This document shows, piece after piece, positions 60,211 through 64,000 of a DNA stretch of 64,000 nucleotides. Source of the DNA: Isoperla grammatica (taxonomy: Eukaryota > Arthropoda > Insecta > Plecoptera > Perlodidae); NCBI GenBank assembly GCA_945910005.1, contig OX246749.1, positions 20,046,197-20,110,196 of the forward strand. The letters run 5' to 3'. Both the position numbers and the translations under genes were made by a program. How positions within the stretch are numbered: position 1 is the stretch's first letter; each line of letters opens with the position of its first letter. Under the pieces are notes generated by a model. That model ran no database searches, was not told the DNA's origin, and saw only the letters and a program-made list of their open reading frames with translations.

Positions 60211-60313
60211 AATGAACTTCGAGTGTGTAGTTTGCTGTGATGGGAAAGGAAATGTCATGACTGCCCATGCCAGTGATGTTTCCAACAAAGATTATGATCT
60301 GAAAGAATGGTAG
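60211..60313 (+). CDS. Short exon-like ORF with Cys cluster
   Basis: Starts directly after TTATTATTTTCTTTAG, a strong acceptor. ATG at 60212 opens 33 codons, M-N-F-E-C-V-V-C-C-D-G-K-G-N-V-M-T-A-H-A-S-D, ending L-K-E-W and TAG at 60311-60313. AGAATG|GTAGGC at 60309-60310 is a possible donor, so it could be an internal exon of ~99 bp. The C-x-x-C-C...H pattern hints at metal binding but no family is recognised. Composition differs from the AT-rich flanks. Confidence 0.4.
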
Positions 60314-60879
60314 GCTAGCCCCGGGCTAGTCTTATTGTCCCTGACCGCTACTTCCTTTCCGCGTCTGTCTCTCTATCTTGAGTAGGACGCTACTAGTTCC
60401 AGGATACTCCACGGCTCGCGTGCCGCGTAGCGCTACTGTCCAGTGAGCTAGGCGAGCGCGCTTGATTCGAATGAATATTAGGTTTTTGTTTATTTGTATG
60501 GCTTTGACTGAATAAATAACTTTGAAACTTAATCATTTCCAGTGCAACGTAATTGTGTAACTGTATTTAAAAAATCACTTTGTTTGCAATACAAATGACC
60601 TACTAGGTAGGACTTTACTGACTTTTTCTGCATTATCTCACATTCTATACCTATTTTCTCTAAACTTATCAAAAGAAATCGAATTTTTCCTGGACAACTT
60701 AAAAGCTAATTAAATTCTATACGGTATGACATTGTTTTTGTAAATATAGATAACCGGATGTGCCAAACAAAAAATATTTACCTCGAGCGCGAATTCCCGC
60801 ACGGAGCGTGCCCGCACAGCCTTAAAACTAAAACTTTGTGTGAACGCCAGTACGTGTTTCCTATGATCCAACTTCACGA
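60314..60879. other. No supported gene
   Basis: GC-rich patch at 60310-60470, then AT-rich. The frame at 60758-61009 is antisense to the ORF1 end. Confidence 0.45.
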
Positions 60880-62085
60880 CTACGCGTTAAACCTTAAATC
60901 GTATGTCCTAAAAATCTGTGTGGACCAGCCCTTAGTAATCATTGTAACACAGAGACACACGACAGAGACTGGTTTAACAGTGGAGACAGTGCAGGCACAG
61001 GCAATATGACCGGTCTGCTTGCACTTGAAACACTTGATGTCGTCAAAGCTGAGAAAAACACGATTCCGCTCTCCGTCGAAATCGACCAGGATGGAATTTG
61101 GTAGATTCATGTTCTCAGCTTTGACAACAAATATCTGCCGACGGAAGCTGAAGACGTGGCCAACGTCGACTTGTTTCACACCCACGTTGATGTAGGCCAT
61201 CGGGGACACGAGCCGAACAAGTTTTGCCAACTCGGCCTCGACCGCTTGGTGTGGAATATGGGGAGAGACGTTGGAGAGCACCAGCCGCTCGGCGGGAGTG
61301 ACCAGCCTGCGGGCAGGCAGGAACTGGTCCTTTATTGACAGCCCTCCGTGGTCAATCATGAAAGTGTCCACCAAGGCCTTGCTCTTTAGATAGAAGCACA
61401 CACGGCCCTGTGATATCCTGGAAGCAAAAGTAATGTTTTTGCCCCCGATGACATCAGCGAGGGACCGCATGTACTGTGAGATGGTAACGTTTTCTATAGA
61501 AGGAAACAAGATAGCTTGGTCCTTCTGTGGACATGCCTGACCAGCGGAGGGTCGGGGTTGGTCTACACGACTCTGGGGTCGTTGACCTGCGCCCGACAGC
61601 AAAGCCTGGGCCATGGTAGGCTTAGTAACTGGCGGGGTCTGGACTTCAGGGACGACGATCGGCGAAACCACTGGAATAGCAGGGATCGGTGAAATACACA
61701 ACGGTGTTGGCGCGCTGGCTGAACCAGCCACCACGTTTTCTGCAGCCTTAACAGAGCTGGTCGCTACCTGGATGTCAGATAAGGACCTGTTTAGGCGCGG
61801 AGAGACGGGAAGAACAGTAACAGACTGATGCGCTGAGCCTGTCAGCACACCAACCCATTGATTGACAGTAGTGACTGCCGCCAGAGAAGGCCTGAGGACA
61901 GTCACGGTTGACGGTTTGAGTTCAGGTGTGCTGTGTCCCCTAGCAAGGGGCGCAGGCACACCTTTATTGGGCCCTCGCACGAGGGGCACCTTAACGGCCT
62001 TACCTGCCCCGTTTCTTACAGCGGGGACAGAGGACTTCTTCAAAAAGTCTTGCGGCTTCAGTTGACTCATGGTGATACGAGTCAA
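60880..62085 (-). CDS. Retrotransposon ORF1 (Gag-like) with CCHC knuckle, 3'-truncated
   Basis: Minus-strand ORF of 401 residues. Residues ~1-190 are low-complexity, rich in Pro, Ser, Ala and Val. Residues ~195-350 form a structured region (I-S-Q-Y-M-R-S-L-A-D, then Y-L-K-S-K-A-L-V-D, L-S-N-V-S-P-H-I-P) of the kind preceding zinc knuckles in arthropod non-LTR ORF1 proteins. At ~355-370 is C-F-K-C-K-Q-T-G-H-I-A-C-A-C, one CCHC knuckle. After that the reading changes character and stops at 60880; a second knuckle and ORF2 (endonuclease/RT) are absent, so this is an element remnant truncated at its 3' side. ORF1 proteins bind element RNA and act as chaperones. The start used is the alternative M-T-R-I-T; M-S-Q-L-K five codons later is equally possible. 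Confidence 0.7.
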   Translation of the reverse strand: MTRITMSQLKPQDFLKKSSVPAVRNGAGKAVKVPLVRGPNKGVPAPLARGHSTPELKPSTVTVLRPSLAAVTTVNQWVGVLTGSAHQSVTVLPVSPRLNRSLSDIQVATSSVKAAENVVAGSASAPTPLCISPIPAIPVVSPIVVPEVQTPPVTKPTMAQALLSGAGQRPQSRVDQPRPSAGQACPQKDQAILFPSIENVTISQYMRSLADVIGGKNITFASRISQGRVCFYLKSKALVDTFMIDHGGLSIKDQFLPARRLVTPAERLVLSNVSPHIPHQAVEAELAKLVRLVSPMAYINVGVKQVDVGHVFSFRRQIFVVKAENMNLPNSILVDFDGERNRVFLSFDDIKCFKCKQTGHIACACTVSTVKPVSVVCLCVTMITKGWSTQIFRTYDLRFNA

Positions 62086-62961
62086 CTAAAAACTCTCCGG
62101 AATATTCAAAATAAAAACACGCCAGACAAGACGGACAAAACCACTGCTACCTGGCCCTGAAGACCAGGCAGCAAACCGAACAAGAACGAATAACCGAAAC
62201 CACAATGATGAATATGACACTTCTAATATGGCAGGGTTCAACAAGGAGGGTTAAAATGAGAAATAAAAAGCAATAATTTGCATGGCCAAAACTAGCTTAA
62301 AAATGAATAATTCGAAAATAAAAACTACTCTAAACGATAGAGGAGAAAAAAGTGAACAAGAATAAGCAACAATAACTTGGCAGGCACAAGCAGAACGTAG
62401 CAGACAGTAAGAAATAGACAAACGACTTAGCTGCCCCGCACCTAAGGCTGTAACTGTACCACGCTGGGAATAGCACGGATATAACATGGTAAAGCGGCGC
62501 GAACGAAAAACACGTCCGTCTCCGACAGAGGCCGACGTGTGTGTGTGTTGTAGCGGACTCCGTCCCTAGACCCCCTGGCACGTGTCTAGGGGATATATTT
62601 TAGTCTTACGAGGATCATCGGGAGAGAAAATCCGCCACAAGAACTTATCTTCTCGGCCCGGTTCAGTATCGTGTATTGTATGTGTGTGTTAACCCTTGCG
62701 ACTGTCGTACGATTGGCTGGGCTGCGTTACTAGCCTTGCGACTGATCGTACGATGGCTGGGGCGTGTTGTTAAATGTTGTTTTAATTTTGACTCTAGAAT
62801 ATTAATATAAGTTTGTAGACAAAGTATTGTTACTAAAGATTTTTTACCATATGTCTAAAATGTTTTAAAATGTAATTTACAGCTGCTCAATGACAATAAA
62901 CAATAAACAACAATTAGAATACTTTCGTTGGGGCTACTATATATTGCTATTGGCGTCAGAT
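62086..62961. other. Upstream (5' UTR side) of ORF1 remnant; no other gene
   Basis: Minus-strand leader region of the retroelement, extent unknown. Includes a short direct duplication CCTTGCGACTG...CGTACGATGGCTGG near 62694-62770. Frames at 62251-62581 have no motifs. Confidence 0.4.
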
Positions 62962-63160
62962 ACAAGGTGTTGTCGTCACGGATTATGTAATAAACGATGC
63001 CAGGTATCAAGACATTTCCCCTCCACCTTGCCACCTCCACTCGGTACCAGTTAAGCGCTCGCGAGAAAGGAATGCAGGGAGGGTTACGGTAGACAACAGA
63101 CGCATCAAGCCAGGTGGCATTGTTAAAAATAGCAATCTTTTGATGTAGTAAAATGTTGCA
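62962..63160. repeat. Single arm of the 36-kb foldback element, left part
   Basis: CAAGGTGTTGTCGTCACGGA ... TAGCAATCTTTTGATGTAG matches 35849-35998 with substitutions and an insertion; it continues at 63905 after the repeat copy C. Confidence 0.8.
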
Positions 63161-63904
63161 ACTAAGAAAACGCTTTGTTTGACGCGTTGATAAGCGAGCG
63201 CGTCCATATCTACGAACGTTCTGGCGAAAAGATTTCAAAGCTAATAAAAACAACAATTAACAACAATTCAAGAATTCGCATTGCAAAATTTTTCCTAATT
63301 TCCATAGCTTTTATACTTCCCGACATTGTTGAATGCAGTGCAATGTGCGTTTCTAAGAATTTTCGTTGTCATTCTGTCTAGTGTTTTCACCGCGGTCCGC
63401 CACTGTTAATAACAGTTATTGACAGCAATACAAATGTAATTTCTGCCTCAAATACGTATCAGATCGCGTTTACATTAGTATATTCGTGACCGGACAAAAA
63501 TTTGCTATAAGATAGCCACCTCACATTTTACTGTTACTGTGTTCCAGAAAAATATTTTCGAGTAACTTTTGTGTAACTTTGCCAATATTTATCAGATCGC
63601 CATAAAGTGAACATATTCGTAACCGGAAAAATCTTTAAAAAAATATAGCTACCTCAAATTTTGCCGCCATTTTGTTTCAGAAAAACATTTTGCAGTAACT
63701 GGTGTAACTTTGTAACTTTTCAAACGATTTACCCTCAAAACTATAAACCTTTAATCCACATTGAGGCTTGTTGATGGTTCAAATTTCAAGTTGATCGGAC
63801 TTTCCGTTCGACCGCTATCGACAGACATAAAAAAAAAAAAAAAAAAAAAAACAGAACGAAGTGCCATAAGAGTCTTGTAGAGACGCTCGCTTCGCTCGCT
63901 TGGT
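63161..63904 (+). repeat. Dispersed repeat 'GCGAGCG', copy C, inserted in a foldback arm
   Basis: Starts ACTAAGAAAACGCTTTG, ends GCTCGCTTCGCTCGCTTGG. It splits the foldback arm between TGTTGCAA and CTCAATTAC; the uninterrupted arm at 36 kb reads TGTTACAATTTCTCAATTAC, so the boundaries of the repeat are defined by comparison. Similar throughout to copy B. Confidence 0.85.
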
Positions 63905-64000
63905 TACTCAATTACTTATCAGATATATGGAAACATCACGAAAAGAACGAAAATCACCTACTAGGCTACTACCCGACTAAAGTATGTCGGGCAGTAAAAA
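63905..64000. repeat. Foldback arm, continuation, to window end
   Basis: CTCAATTACTTATCAGATAT and GGAAACATCACGAAAA match 36006-36043; similarity is lost by ~63955. Confidence 0.6.

Overview
This window is eukaryotic and almost certainly from an arthropod, but I cannot name the species. The evidence is an R1-clade-like non-LTR retrotransposon, an arthropod-style initiator (TCAGTC) upstream of a spliced signal-peptide exon, a pogo-like DNA element, MITEs with TTA or TA target duplications, and a Cys-rich 'GCDTTS...CXC' gene fragment of a kind I recall as multicopy in arthropods. There are no bacterial operons, CRISPR arrays, rRNA genes or convincing tRNA genes. It looks like a gene-poor, repeat-rich chromosomal segment. 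Roughly 31 kb of the 64 kb is tandem or palindromic repeat in about nine unrelated families.

Layout. 1-2135 is an element with inverted repeats of about 525 bp around a broken gene fragment that is itself interrupted by a 410-bp MITE. 2.6-3.9 kb holds two tandem copies of a repeat whose third copy lies at 63.2-63.9 kb. 5.1-7.1 kb has two GC-rich blocks bounded by splice-site-like sequences. 8.77-12.2 kb is a 70-bp array (about 48.5 units). 12.2-13.4 kb (69-bp units) and 14.05-15.3 kb (32/34-bp units) are two related arrays; the second lies exactly between a strong acceptor and a strong donor and is followed by another exon-like segment. 16-20 kb holds small inverted repeats, a SINE-like element and retroelement tails. 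20.2-22.25 kb is a 2.1-kb palindrome made of 144-bp repeats. 22.25-23.07 kb is a tandem duplication, followed by a 5'-truncated R1-like element on the minus strand (23.07-25.27 kb).

25.73-35.26 kb is a striking satellite: 80 consecutive 119-bp units with no net change in period. 35.3-37.0 kb holds hairpin elements. 38.2 kb has a minus-strand first coding exon with a signal peptide. 39.2-42.1 kb (38 bp x about 78) and 42.2-43.3 kb (74 bp x about 15.5) are further arrays. 44.6-46.9 kb is a TIR-bounded element carrying a 77-bp array into which a CR1/Jockey-type retroelement has inserted. 47.8-50.17 kb is a pogo-like element with TA duplications and a small minus-strand ORF behind a CpG/CCAAT-rich block. 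50.9-59.6 kb is an 82-bp array with four embedded copies of a hairpin MITE. 60.2 kb has a short exon-like ORF. 60.9-62.1 kb is a retrotransposon ORF1 (Gag-like, CCHC knuckle) on the minus strand. The end repeats elements seen at 3 kb and 36 kb.

Functionally, only transposon proteins (all partial) and two or three candidate host exons can be supported. Most long open frames here come from tandem units that happen to contain no stop trinucleotide. They should not be annotated as proteins without transcript evidence.
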